From NCBI RefSeq assembly GCF_024436035.1, contig NZ_JANFNG010000014.1, positions 98,030 through 162,029 on the forward strand: a stretch of DNA of 64,000 nt, read 5' to 3'. Positions 25,274 through 34,156 of this stretch are shown one piece after another (the stretch's first letter is position 1; the number at the start of each line of letters is the position of its first letter). Origin of the DNA: Streptomyces humicola (GTDB lineage: Bacteria; Actinomycetota; Actinomycetes; Streptomycetales; Streptomycetaceae). The translations under genes and the position numbers were made by a program. The notes beneath the pieces are model-generated. The model saw only the letters and a program-made list of their open reading frames with translations. It was not told the DNA's origin and did not search any database.

Positions 25274-26914
25274 TCAGCGCAGCCGGACGGCCTTCATGGC
25301 GCGCAGGCTGCGGCTCATGAAGGCCGCATACTTCGCGTCGTCCATCCCGAATGCGGGCGCGAGCGGCATCACCCGCTGCGAGGCCACCGTCTGGGCCTCG
25401 GTGTACTTGAGGATCCCCTCGGAACCGTGCCGGCGGCCGAGGCCGGAATCGCCCATGCCGCCCATGGGTGCCTGGACGCTGCCGTAGGCGGCGGCGTACG
25501 CCTCGTTGACGTTGACCGTGCCTGAACGCAGCCGTGCGGCGACGGCCCGGCCGCGCCTGCCGTCCTTCGTCCAGACGCTGGCGTTCAGGCCGTACGGAGT
25601 CGAGTTGGCGCGCTGGATCGCCTCGTCCTCGTCGTCGAACCGGTAGACGGAGACCACGGGACCGAAGGTCTCCTCCGTGCAGACGGCCATCGGCGGCTCG
25701 ACGCCGTCGAGAATGGTCGGCTCGTAGAAGAGCGGGCCCACGTCGGGACGCGGACGTCCGCCCGCCAGGACGGTCGCGCCCTTGGCCACGGCCTCGTCCA
25801 CGTGCCGGGTCACCGTCTCCAACTGCCGTTCCCCGACCAGCGATCCCATGTCGGCGCCGTAGGCGAGGCCCGAGCCGAGGCGCAGCGCGCGCGTGCGCGC
25901 GGCGAACTTCGCGAGGAATTCGTCCGCGATCGAGGAGTGCACGTAGAGCCGCTCGATGGAGATGCACAGCTGGCCGGCGGAGGCGAAGCAGGCGCGGACC
26001 GCGCCCTCGGCCGCCTTGTCGAGGTCGGCGTCGCTCAGCACGAGCATGGCGTTCTTGCCGCCGAGTTCGAGCGAGCAGCCGACGAGCCGGGCGGCGGCGC
26101 GCTGCGCCACGTCACGGCCGGTACGGGTGGACCCGGTGAACGACACGTAGTCGGCGAGCTCCACGACCGCCGGGCCGACGACCGGCCCCTCACCCAGCAC
26201 GACCTGCCACACGGCCGGCGGCAGCCCGGCCTCGATGAGCTGCTCGCGCGCCCACAGGGCGGTGAGCGCCGTCTCGGTGTCGGGCTTCATCACGACGGCG
26301 TTGCCGGCGGCGAATGCGGGCAGTGCGTCGCCGACGGACAGTTCGAAGGGGTAGTTCCACGGCGCGATCTGCCCCACGACACCGCGCGGCTGACGCAACT
26401 CGGTGACCTTGGTGAGCACGGGCACGGTACCGGTGTGGCGCCTGGACCGCAGATACGCGGGGGCCTTGCGCCCGTAGTGCCGTGCGGCGACGGCGACGGC
26501 CTGCAGCTCCTCGTGCGCGTGCAGCCGCGTCTTGCCCGTCTCCAGCTGGATGAGGTCGAGCACCTCGGACTGGCGGCGCATGATGAGGTCGTGGAACCGC
26601 AGCAGGACGGCTGCGCGCTGTCGAACGGGCGTGGCCGCCCAGGCCCGCTGCGCCTCGCGTGCCGCGTCGAACGCGACGGCGACGTCCTCGGGGCTCGCCT
26701 CGGGCAGATCGGCGAGCTTCTCCTGAGTGAAGGGTGTGTGGTTCGCGGTGCGCCCGCTCCCTACGACGCCACGCGTGAGCCGCGCGACCAGCTCGGGCGT
26801 GATCACGTCCCGCGCTCCGCGCCCGCCGGCCGGTGCCACGGGGTTGCGTCCGTCGGCCCCGTCGTGGCTGCTGCGGCTGTCCTGAGTGGCCTGAGTCTCC
26901 TGCGCGTCCGTCAT
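25274..26914 (-). CDS. gabD2: Succinate-semialdehyde dehydrogenase (NADP+)
   Basis: A 546-residue aldehyde dehydrogenase of the GabD2 type. Motifs: QIAPWNYPFEL, VVMKPDTETALTAL (cofactor Lys), FTGSTRTGRDVA, general-base Glu in LELGGKNAMLVL, the nucleophile Cys in FASAGQLCISIERLYV, and EETFGPVVSVYRF. The Q-L-C-I-S-I-E-R signature is characteristic of actinobacterial succinic semialdehyde dehydrogenases. It oxidises succinic semialdehyde to succinate, feeding the TCA cycle. A 60-residue hydrophilic N-terminus precedes the domain. ATG 26914 is used as the only sensible start; no clear ribosome binding site. The GMC gene follows after 45 bp, probably in one operon. Confidence 0.92.
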   Translation of the reverse strand: MTDAQETQATQDSRSSHDGADGRNPVAPAGGRGARDVITPELVARLTRGVVGSGRTANHTPFTQEKLADLPEASPEDVAVAFDAAREAQRAWAATPVRQRAAVLLRFHDLIMRRQSEVLDLIQLETGKTRLHAHEELQAVAVAARHYGRKAPAYLRSRRHTGTVPVLTKVTELRQPRGVVGQIAPWNYPFELSVGDALPAFAAGNAVVMKPDTETALTALWAREQLIEAGLPPAVWQVVLGEGPVVGPAVVELADYVSFTGSTRTGRDVAQRAAARLVGCSLELGGKNAMLVLSDADLDKAAEGAVRACFASAGQLCISIERLYVHSSIADEFLAKFAARTRALRLGSGLAYGADMGSLVGERQLETVTRHVDEAVAKGATVLAGGRPRPDVGPLFYEPTILDGVEPPMAVCTEETFGPVVSVYRFDDEDEAIQRANSTPYGLNASVWTKDGRRGRAVAARLRSGTVNVNEAYAAAYGSVQAPMGGMGDSGLGRRHGSEGILKYTEAQTVASQRVMPLAPAFGMDDAKYAAFMSRSLRAMKAVRLR

Positions 26915-26997
26915 GTCCGCGAGATTACGACCCCGACGAGCTCTTGTGTACCCGTCGGTAACCCCTTTTCGCCTCCCTCTTGCCTCCGCCCCGGGAT

Positions 26998-28407
26998 TTA
27001 CGTGGTGCCGAGCCCCCGCAGCGCGTCGCCGATCGCCCGGTGGAACGTCGGGTACGCCCAGATCTGCTCGCGCAGCACCTCCAGCGGGACGCGCCCGTGC
27101 ACGGCGACCGCCAGCGCGCCCAGGATCTCCCCGCCGTACGGGCCCGCCGCCGTCGCTCCGACCAGCGTGCCGCTCGTCTCGTCCGCCACGACCTTGATGA
27201 AACCCTCGTTGCCCACCCGGTGCACATAGCCCCGGCTGCTGCTCGCCAGGTCGGCGTATCCCGTCCGCACCGCGAGCCCCTTGCCGCGCGCCTGCGCCTC
27301 CGTGAGCCCGACCGCGCCCACCTCCGGATCGGTGAAGGTCACCCGCGGTACCGCGTGGTACGAGGCCACCGCCCCGCCTTGGCCGAGAATCCCGCGGACG
27401 ACGATCTCCGCCTGGTACATCGACATGTGGGTGAAGGCTCCCTTGCCGGTGGCGTCGCCCAGCGCCCATACCCCGGGACGCCCGCCGACCGGCGGTACGA
27501 CGCGCAGCCTGTCGTCGACGGGCAGCGCCCGCAGATCCGGGTCGACGTCGATGGCGACCGCGCCGAGTCTGGCCAGATCGGTGCGGCGTCCGGTGGCGAC
27601 GAGCAGCCGTTCCGCGGTCAGGCGTTCGCCGCGTTCGCAGTTGGTCGTGAAGCCGACGCCGTCCCGGTACGCCACGGAGCCGACCAAGGCGCTGGTGTGC
27701 ACGTCCAGGCCGTCCTCGGTGAGCACACGCAGCAGCAGCTCATGGGCCTCCGGCTCCTCGCCGGGCAGCAGTCGTGGCATGCCTTCGACGATGGTGACGG
27801 CGGTGCCGAACCGGTTGAAGGCCTGACCGAGCTCGAGCCCTATCGCGCCTCCGCCGATCACCAGCAGCGAGCGCGGCACTTCGGCGGCCTCGATCGCCTC
27901 GTGATTGGTCCAGAAGGGGGTCCCGGCCAGGCCCGGGATCGGCGGCACGGCGGGTTCGCTGCCCACGGCCAGCACGATCGCCCGGCGGGCGCGGATCTCG
28001 GTCTCGTTGCCGTCGGCGTCGGCGACGGTCACCTGGTCCGGCGCGGTGAGCCGTCCGGTGCCGCGAACGAAGCGCGTCCCGCGCCCGGTCAGCCGGTCGA
28101 CGGCGATCTTGTCGTCCCAGTCCGCGGTGGCCTCCCGTACCGCGCGGGCGGCCAGCCGCCAGTCCGGGTGCACCATGGCCGTACCGGCGTGTCCAGTGAT
28201 GCGGCGGCCCTCGGCCAGCAAATCAGCGGAGCGCACCATGATCTTCGACGGGATGCAACCCCAGTAGGGGCACTCACCGCCGACCAGCCTCTCGTCGATT
28301 CCGACGACGTCCAGGCCTGCCTCGGCGAGCCGCCCCGCCGCGTCCTCCCCGCCGGGGCCGAGCCCCACGACGATCACATCCGCATGATCCACGCGCGCGG
28401 AAACCAT
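26998..28407 (-). CDS. FAD-dependent pyridine nucleotide-disulfide oxidoreductase
   Basis: A 469-residue flavoprotein of the dihydrolipoyl dehydrogenase/mercuric reductase group. The FAD site is DVIVVGLGPGGEDAAGRLAEAG. The redox disulfide is Cys-x4-Cys in GGECPYWGCIPSK. A second Rossmann loop reads LLVIGGGAIGLELGQAFNRFG. FAD motif 2 is GVWALGDATG, and the C-terminal dimer domain holds the active-site His in YPTFHRAIGDALRGL. The usual His-x4-Glu is here His-x4-Asp. The substrate is uncertain; it lacks neighbours of a lipoyl complex or a mer operon. ATG 28407 has GAGGAGG five bases upstream, which rules out the longer reading. Confidence 0.9.
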   Translation of the reverse strand: MVSARVDHADVIVVGLGPGGEDAAGRLAEAGLDVVGIDERLVGGECPYWGCIPSKIMVRSADLLAEGRRITGHAGTAMVHPDWRLAARAVREATADWDDKIAVDRLTGRGTRFVRGTGRLTAPDQVTVADADGNETEIRARRAIVLAVGSEPAVPPIPGLAGTPFWTNHEAIEAAEVPRSLLVIGGGAIGLELGQAFNRFGTAVTIVEGMPRLLPGEEPEAHELLLRVLTEDGLDVHTSALVGSVAYRDGVGFTTNCERGERLTAERLLVATGRRTDLARLGAVAIDVDPDLRALPVDDRLRVVPPVGGRPGVWALGDATGKGAFTHMSMYQAEIVVRGILGQGGAVASYHAVPRVTFTDPEVGAVGLTEAQARGKGLAVRTGYADLASSSRGYVHRVGNEGFIKVVADETSGTLVGATAAGPYGGEILGALAVAVHGRVPLEVLREQIWAYPTFHRAIGDALRGLGTT

Positions 28408-28519
28408 GGCGCCCTCCTCGCTGGCTCCTGGCAGACGGGGCGACAGGTGGTGTACTTCCACCGTACGCGCCCTGAAGCCCGGTCGCGCCGGTTACGCCGT
28501 ACGGGTGACGCGGCGCCCG

Positions 28520-30469
28520 CTAACCGCCGGCGCGGAAGGTCTGCGCCGCCGCGGCGAAGTCGGCCGCGATGTCCGTCTGCTGGTCGGCGGGTCCCATCAT
28601 GAAGACCACGTCGAACCGTCCGCCGCGCAGGGTGACCAGATTGCCCGCGTACAGCTGGGCGCCCGTGCCCGGCCGGCTCCAGGTGAAATCGCCCTCGGCG
28701 GCAGGGCCGTTCGCGGTGGTGAGCTGCTTCGTTCCGGAGGACGAGGCCCACTGGCTGGCGCGATAGTCGGCCAATTGCGGCTCGTCGCTGATCTGGTAGG
28801 TCATCGGGTTGTCACCGGCGGAGGCGGCCGAGCCCTCGCCGAGGGCGACGATCAGCTGGAAGTCCCCGCCTCCGCTGGAGAAGATCACCTCGTTGCCGCG
28901 GACGCTGCGCGTCCAGCCGTTGCGGACGGCCACCGAGAAGTCGGCCGGATCGCTGCGGACGGTGAAGTCCGGGCCCACGTCAGGGGTCTGGGTGGCGGAC
29001 TGGTCGCTGGGGGTCGGGGTGTTCTGGGTGGCGGACGCTGGGGGCGTGGCAGGGGTGGACGACGGCGCCTGGGCGTTGGCCGTGCCCCTGTCGTCACGCG
29101 GCATGAACGCCGCCGCGTAGACCAGGAACGCCAGCAGAACGACCAGGATCAGCCCCAGCAGCCAGATGCCCAGATGTCGCGGGCTGCGGTCGCTGCGGCC
29201 ACGGCCGCCGCTGCGCGCATGACGGCCGTGGGGCGCGTGCGGCGCGTGCGGCGGGTGCGGCGGGTGCGGCGGGTGCGGCGGGTGCGGCGGCGTGTCCTGC
29301 GCCCGCTGCGGCCTTTGCGCGCCCTGCGCCCTGCGGCGCCTGCGCAGCCGCACCAGCTCGCCTCTGCGCCGTACGACGGGGAGCTTGCGCGGATCGCTCG
29401 GCACTTGGACGGTTCGGCTGCCGATCTCCGGCTCCGGCGCGGAACGGACCAGCGAGCGCAGCCAGCCGCGCAGCTCCTCGAACTCCGGGCGCTCGGCGGG
29501 GTCCTGACGCAGCAGGGATTCGACGACCGGCCGCAGCGGACCGCACTCCTCGGCGAACGCGGGCGGTTCGGCGCAGACGAGCTGTACGAGCTCCGCGGCG
29601 CTCTCCTCGGGGAACGGCGGATGCCCCTGGACACAGCGGTAGAGCAACGAGCCGACCGCCCACAGGTCTGCGGCGGGGCCCACCGGCGGGGCGAACTGCC
29701 AATTGTCGTGGACGGGCCCCGCCTGTTCCGGCGCCCAGCGTTCGGTGACCGGGCCGACGACGGCGATGCGCGCCTGCCGTGCCCGTTCGAGCGCGAGCGC
29801 GGAATCGGGGCCTCCCCACACTGTGCGTTCGGCCGCATCGCCCGGCGCGCCGCTGTCCGTTGCGGCCAGCACCTCCTGCGGCACCGGGTCGTAACCGCAC
29901 AGCGCCTCCTGGGCGGCGCCCAGTGCCAGACCGTCGAGCATGGCGCGGCCGTCTTCGCAGACCAGGACGGTACGGGCGGTGATGTTGCGGTGCGCCCAGC
30001 CGTGCACGTGGAGTGCGCGCAGGCCGCCGAGCACGTCCGCGGCGATCTCGGCGGCGCGGTAGGGACCCAGCGGCTGTTCGGCGATGAGTGCGGCGAGGGG
30101 GCGGGCAGGGACGAGTTCGGAGACCACCCACAGGCTGCCGCCCTCGGTGAAGACGTCGAAGACCTGGACGAGACCGGGGTGGTCGGGTATCGCGGCCGCA
30201 GCGCGTGCCGCCTCCAGCGCACGCCGGGCCGACGCGTCCGCGCCGCCGGGCCCGCCCTCGTCCTGTCCCTCTCCCTCGTCCCCATTCGGCCCGCCGGGAC
30301 GTCCGTCGAGATCCGCGTCGACGACCTCGGGCAGGAGCAGTTGACGGACGAGGACTTCCTGTCCGCTGTAGGTGTCGAACGCGCGGGTCTCCATGAGGTC
30401 GAACTCGTCGGCGGGCGGGCGGGGCAGACGATAGCGGCCGGCCAGTATCCGTCCGGCGTACTCGTCCAC
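28520..30469 (-). CDS. Membrane-anchored Ser/Thr pseudokinase
   Basis: A 649-residue protein with the plan of a bacterial receptor kinase: kinase-like domain (about 10-300), His/Pro linker, single membrane helix (IWLLGLILVVLLAFLVYAAAF, about 425-447) and extracytoplasmic domain. Catalytic residues are lost. The glycine loop is absent, the Lys of VAVK is Arg (VLVRQL), the HRD Asp is Asn (AHRNIT, residues 160-162), and DFG reads DGL. It should be inactive in phosphotransfer and probably acts as scaffold or regulator of the two active kinases encoded just upstream. GTG 30469 has GGGGAGGAG at good spacing. Six 9-bp repeats encode the Pro/His linker. Confidence 0.87.
   Translation of the reverse strand: MDEYAGRILAGRYRLPRPPADEFDLMETRAFDTYSGQEVLVRQLLLPEVVDADLDGRPGGPNGDEGEGQDEGGPGGADASARRALEAARAAAAIPDHPGLVQVFDVFTEGGSLWVVSELVPARPLAALIAEQPLGPYRAAEIAADVLGGLRALHVHGWAHRNITARTVLVCEDGRAMLDGLALGAAQEALCGYDPVPQEVLAATDSGAPGDAAERTVWGGPDSALALERARQARIAVVGPVTERWAPEQAGPVHDNWQFAPPVGPAADLWAVGSLLYRCVQGHPPFPEESAAELVQLVCAEPPAFAEECGPLRPVVESLLRQDPAERPEFEELRGWLRSLVRSAPEPEIGSRTVQVPSDPRKLPVVRRRGELVRLRRRRRAQGAQRPQRAQDTPPHPPHPPHPPHPPHAPHAPHGRHARSGGRGRSDRSPRHLGIWLLGLILVVLLAFLVYAAAFMPRDDRGTANAQAPSSTPATPPASATQNTPTPSDQSATQTPDVGPDFTVRSDPADFSVAVRNGWTRSVRGNEVIFSSGGGDFQLIVALGEGSAASAGDNPMTYQISDEPQLADYRASQWASSSGTKQLTTANGPAAEGDFTWSRPGTGAQLYAGNLVTLRGGRFDVVFMMGPADQQTDIAADFAAAAQTFRAGG
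29232..29285. repeat. Six 9-bp tandem repeats in the pseudokinase linker
   Basis: Six units of GGCGSGTGC (S is C or G) encode a repeated Pro/His tripeptide just inside the membrane helix of the pseudokinase. Copy number is likely to vary without breaking the frame. Confidence 0.85.
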
Positions 30470-30521
30470 GGCTCCTCCCCTCGCGCGCGGTGCCTCCAGC
30501 ACGATACGTGTGGAATGGCGG

Positions 30522-32276
30522 TCAGTTGACCGGTTCGAACGTCTCAAAAAACGTCTGACGCAGTTGTGCGCAGCTCTGAGCGTTCCACTCGGCGACCGGG
30601 CACGTGATCATGATGGCGTATCCGGCGTGGCCGGTGGACAGTCCGCGGTCGAGCACGCGCATCGTGGTGCCGCCCTCGGAACGGGTGAACGACCAGTCGG
30701 CCGCCGTCACAAAGGTGCGGTAGGTGATGGTCTGGATGCCGAGACCCTTGTAGTCGTTGCTGGTCGATCTGACGGCGGGTTCGAGCTCGCGCCAGGCGGC
30801 GGCCGCGTTGGCGCGGGGGGTCGGGCTGTAGTCGACCTGGACGCGCGGATATCCGTTGCCGGATGCGGCGAAGATCGCGCCGGAGTTCTGCCCCGAGGTT
30901 CCTATGCGGTGCCAGCCGGCGGGCAGCGCCATCGAGAAGTGGAACTGCGGATCCCGGTAGAGGGTGAACCCGGCGGGCAGGGCGGGCGCCGTGGGGTGCT
31001 CGGAGGCCGCGAGGCCTAGATCGCCGGCGGCGGTGCCGGCGCGGGGGGCGCCGGTGGTGTGCACCGAGCCGTGCTTGCCGCCGTTCGCGCCGCGCTTGGA
31101 ACCGTCGCCCGAGGCGAGTTGGGTACCGATGATCACACCGAGGACGGCGAGCGCGATCACCGCGGCGACGATCACGAGCCTGCGGCGCGGGATCACGTCG
31201 GTGAGCGGCGCGCGCCCCGATGTGACGCGGGCGATGGCCGCCACCGGCTTCTCCGGGGCGGCGGCGGGCGTCGGCGCGGACGTCACCTTCTTCGCCGCCT
31301 TCGACGCCTTCGACGCCTTCGACGCCTTCGACGCCTTCGACGCCTTCGCCTCCGGGAGGGGGTCGGGGGCGGGGACGTCGGTGGGCGTCGGCTGCGGGTC
31401 GGCGGGGATCGCCATCGTGCGGGTCCGTTCGGCGACAGGGGTGTCGGGCGCGTTCTCCGCCTCGATCAGCAGACTTCGCACCGCGGCGTCGTCAAGTCGC
31501 TTGGCCGGATCCTTGATCAGCAGGCCGTGGATCGCCTCGGCGAGCGGCCCGCTCACCTTCGGCGTCCGCAGCGGCTCGGTCATCACGGCGGTGAGGGTGG
31601 CGATCGCCGACCCCTTGTCATACGGCGGGCGGCCCTCGACCGCCGCGTAGAGCAGGGCGCCGAGCGACCACAGATCGGAGGCGGGGCCGGGCCGTTGGCC
31701 GCGTGCGCGCTCGGGGGAGATGTACGAGGGGGCGCCGACGAGCATGCCGGTGGACGTCACCGACGGGTCGCCCTCGACCTGGGCGATGCCGAAGTCGGTG
31801 AGCACGACGCGGCCGTCCTCGGCGATCAGGACGTTCGACGGCTTCACGTCGCGGTGGAGGATGCCCTCGCGGTGCGCGGCGCGCAGCACGTCGAGGACGG
31901 CGAGGCCGACTTCGGCCGCGCGTCTGGGAGTCAGCGGACCGTCGGCTCTGATCGCGTCGGAGAGCGAGCGGCCCTCGACCAGCTCCATCACGATCCACGG
32001 CCGGTCGTCCTCGTCGACGACGTCGAAGACGGTGACGGCGCCCGTGGTGCGGATCCGGGCCGTCGCCTTCGCCTCGCGCAGGGTGCGGGTGACCAGGCGG
32101 CGCTTCTCGTCCTCATCCACATTGCCCGGAAACCGCAGCTCCTTGACGGCGACGGTACGGCCCAGGGTTTCATCGACTGCCCGCCACACCGTGCCCATTC
32201 CGCCTCGGCCGAGGACCTCGCCGAGGCGGTAGCGGTCGGCGAGGAGACGGCCGGTGGTGCCTTGCGCCTGGGTCAT
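30522..32276 (-). CDS. Transmembrane Ser/Thr protein kinase
   Basis: A 584-residue Hanks-type kinase. The kinase domain covers about 15-275 with all key residues: glycine loop GRGGMGTVW, Lys in TVAVKEL, HRD loop LHRDVKPSNVL, DFG in LTDFGIA, and APE-like SPERARG. A linker with a (Lys-Ala-Ser) repeat and proline-rich part follows. One membrane helix (VIVAAVIALAVLGVIIG, about 370-388) leads to an outside domain of about 190 residues with hydrophobic pattern similar to the neighbouring kinases (AGFTLYRDPQFHFSMALPAGW). ATG 32276 has GAGG six bases upstream. It lies between another active kinase and a pseudokinase, all in one direction, so a shared transcript and heteromeric signalling are likely. 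Confidence 0.95.
   Translation of the reverse strand: MTQAQGTTGRLLADRYRLGEVLGRGGMGTVWRAVDETLGRTVAVKELRFPGNVDEDEKRRLVTRTLREAKATARIRTTGAVTVFDVVDEDDRPWIVMELVEGRSLSDAIRADGPLTPRRAAEVGLAVLDVLRAAHREGILHRDVKPSNVLIAEDGRVVLTDFGIAQVEGDPSVTSTGMLVGAPSYISPERARGQRPGPASDLWSLGALLYAAVEGRPPYDKGSAIATLTAVMTEPLRTPKVSGPLAEAIHGLLIKDPAKRLDDAAVRSLLIEAENAPDTPVAERTRTMAIPADPQPTPTDVPAPDPLPEAKASKASKASKASKASKAAKKVTSAPTPAAAPEKPVAAIARVTSGRAPLTDVIPRRRLVIVAAVIALAVLGVIIGTQLASGDGSKRGANGGKHGSVHTTGAPRAGTAAGDLGLAASEHPTAPALPAGFTLYRDPQFHFSMALPAGWHRIGTSGQNSGAIFAASGNGYPRVQVDYSPTPRANAAAAWRELEPAVRSTSNDYKGLGIQTITYRTFVTAADWSFTRSEGGTTMRVLDRGLSTGHAGYAIMITCPVAEWNAQSCAQLRQTFFETFEPVN
31303..31347. repeat. Five perfect 9-bp repeats encoding (Lys-Ala-Ser)n
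   Basis: Five exact copies of GACGCCTTC on the plus strand encode the Lys-Ala-Ser tripeptide array in the juxtamembrane linker of the kinase. Exact copies imply recent slippage. Confidence 0.95.
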
Positions 32277-32417
32277 CAACGTCCTCTGCAGTTCGATGTG
32301 ACGATGTGTCGGGCGCGAACGTGAGTCCTTGTGTCCGTGCCGCTGCCCTGTCCCATCATCCCCTGTAGATAGGACAGGGGTGCGGCTGACCCCGGATTCC
32401 GGCGCCTTCCGGACGCC

Positions 32418-34088
32418 TCAGTGGCCGGGACGGAAGGTCTTCCGAGCGGTCTCCCAGTACGGCTCGAACGTCGACCACTCGGCGTCGGGCGCGGAGAGAT
32501 AGACGGCGTACTCGGTGCCGCCCTCCTGACCGAAGTCCAAGTCGATGGCGTGGTAGGCGCGCACCCGGCCCTGCCACGTGTACTCCCATATCGCGGCGGG
32601 CTGCTGGACGCCGTCGACGGTCGTCGTGGTCGTGTTCATCCGCAACAAGTGGTAGCCGGGCGACTGCTGCTTGACGACCGGTTCCAGGTCCTGCCAGTGC
32701 TTCAGGGGGCTGGGCCCGGCGAAGTCCAGGATGCTCACCTTGAGGTCCGCCTTGCCCGCGAGGTCCACGAAGTCGACCTCGGTGCCGTCGGCCTCCACCT
32801 TCCGCGTCCAGCCGGCGGGGACGGCCATGGTGAAACCGGCGGGGTCCTGGTCGATGCGGTAGCCGGGCGGTGCGGTGGGCGAGGGCGCGGTGGACGGCGA
32901 CGTCGAAGGGGTCGTGGACGGCTTCCGGGCGGGGCTGCCCGCCGAGGGGTGGCCGAGGGTGCGGCTGAGGGCGTATCCGCCGACCGAGAGCGCGGCGACG
33001 AGGACGGCTACGCCGCACCAAGCCGCCGCGCGCCGGCTGCGGCGACGGGAGCTCGTCGGCGCCGTCGGGGTGTCGGGCTCGGCGACGGGGGCGGTCGTGG
33101 TCGTGGTGGCCGGCTCCGCGGGCGGGGGCGGCTGGGGCGCCTGGGCGCCGACGACCTCGGTGCTCGTCTCGGACCCGCCCCAGGACGGCGCCGTGCGGCC
33201 TCCGCCCGACGAGCCTGCAGCCACCGTCTCCACCGACGACACCAGCAGCCGCTCGACCTGCTCGGCCGTCATCCGCTGCTCGGGGTCCTTGGCGAGCAGC
33301 GACTCGATGAGGGGGGCGAGGGGCCCGGCGTGCTGCGGCGGCTCGACCGGGTCGGTGGCTATCGCGTACGCGGTCTCTATCGGGGTGTCGCGGTGGAAGG
33401 GGGCCTGCCCCTCCACGGCCTGGTACAGCGTCGCACCCAGCGCCCACAGGTCGGAGGCGGGGCCGGGCGAGCCACCGGTGATGCGTTCGGGGGCGAGATA
33501 GTCGAAGGAGCCGATGAGTTCACCCGTTCGGGTGAGCGTGGAGGTACCGGTGGCGGAGGCTATGCCGAAGTCGGTGAGCACCACGCGGCCGCCGGGCCAG
33601 CCGTCGTCACCCTCCGTTCCCGCTTCTGACTCCGTATCGTCCACGCCCAGCAGGACGTTGGCGGGTTTGACGTCGCGGTGCAGCACCCCGGCGCGGTGCG
33701 CCGCGCGCAGGGCGGCGATCATCCCGCGGCCGATGCGCGCGGCCTCGCGGGGGGTGATCGGCCCGTCCTCCTTGAGCACATCACCGAGGGTGCGCGAGCG
33801 CACGTACTCCATGACGATGCAGGGCAGGCCCTCGTCCTCGACGACGTCGTGCACGACGACCACGTTGGGGTGGGTGATGCGGGCCGCGCTGCGGGCTTCG
33901 CGGCGGGTGCGTTCGTACAGCGTCTCGCGCTCGTCGTCGTGCAGATGCGGCGAAACGCGCAGCTTCTTGACCGCGACCTGGCGGCCGAGCAGCTCGTCCT
34001 GGGCCCGCCACACGGTACCCATGCCGCCCCGGCCTATCAGCTCGGCCAGCCGGTACCGCCCCGCCACCAGCCGCCCCTGGTCGGTCAC
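32418..34088 (-). CDS. Transmembrane Ser/Thr protein kinase
   Basis: A 556-residue kinase with the same plan as its neighbour. The kinase domain is at about 10-285: GRGGMGTVWRA, Lys in QVAVKKL, LHRDVKPANVL, LTDFGIA and LAPERITGG, so it should be active. A 17-residue acidic insert (ESEAGTEGDDGW) sits between the HRD and DFG loops. A Pro/Thr-rich linker, one membrane helix (WCGVAVLVAALSVGGYALS, near 355-373), a Ser/Thr/Pro stalk and an extracytoplasmic domain (YRIDQDPAGFTMAVPAGW) follow. The outside domain resembles those of the other two proteins, indicating tandem duplication. GTG 34088 has GGAGAGG upstream. In S. coelicolor a tandem kinase cluster near glpD is reported to act on the sporulation wall machinery, as far as I recall. 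Confidence 0.95.
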   Translation of the reverse strand: MTDQGRLVAGRYRLAELIGRGGMGTVWRAQDELLGRQVAVKKLRVSPHLHDDERETLYERTRREARSAARITHPNVVVVHDVVEDEGLPCIVMEYVRSRTLGDVLKEDGPITPREAARIGRGMIAALRAAHRAGVLHRDVKPANVLLGVDDTESEAGTEGDDGWPGGRVVLTDFGIASATGTSTLTRTGELIGSFDYLAPERITGGSPGPASDLWALGATLYQAVEGQAPFHRDTPIETAYAIATDPVEPPQHAGPLAPLIESLLAKDPEQRMTAEQVERLLVSSVETVAAGSSGGGRTAPSWGGSETSTEVVGAQAPQPPPPAEPATTTTTAPVAEPDTPTAPTSSRRRSRRAAAWCGVAVLVAALSVGGYALSRTLGHPSAGSPARKPSTTPSTSPSTAPSPTAPPGYRIDQDPAGFTMAVPAGWTRKVEADGTEVDFVDLAGKADLKVSILDFAGPSPLKHWQDLEPVVKQQSPGYHLLRMNTTTTTVDGVQQPAAIWEYTWQGRVRAYHAIDLDFGQEGGTEYAVYLSAPDAEWSTFEPYWETARKTFRPGH

Positions 34089-34156
34089 CTCGCGCCCCTC
34101 TCCGTCCCCCGCTGCACCGCCGTGCCGTCAACCCTCGGCGACCACGCACCGTCAAC

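Noticed and set aside
23264..25525. 753-codon frame antisense to the GMC oxidoreductase
   Set aside because: Fully explained by the codon structure of the opposite strand; no motif, no start signal.
29232..31347. CRISPR-like arrays at the short direct repeats in the kinase genes
   Set aside because: The units are 9 bp, contiguous and coding; there are no spacers.
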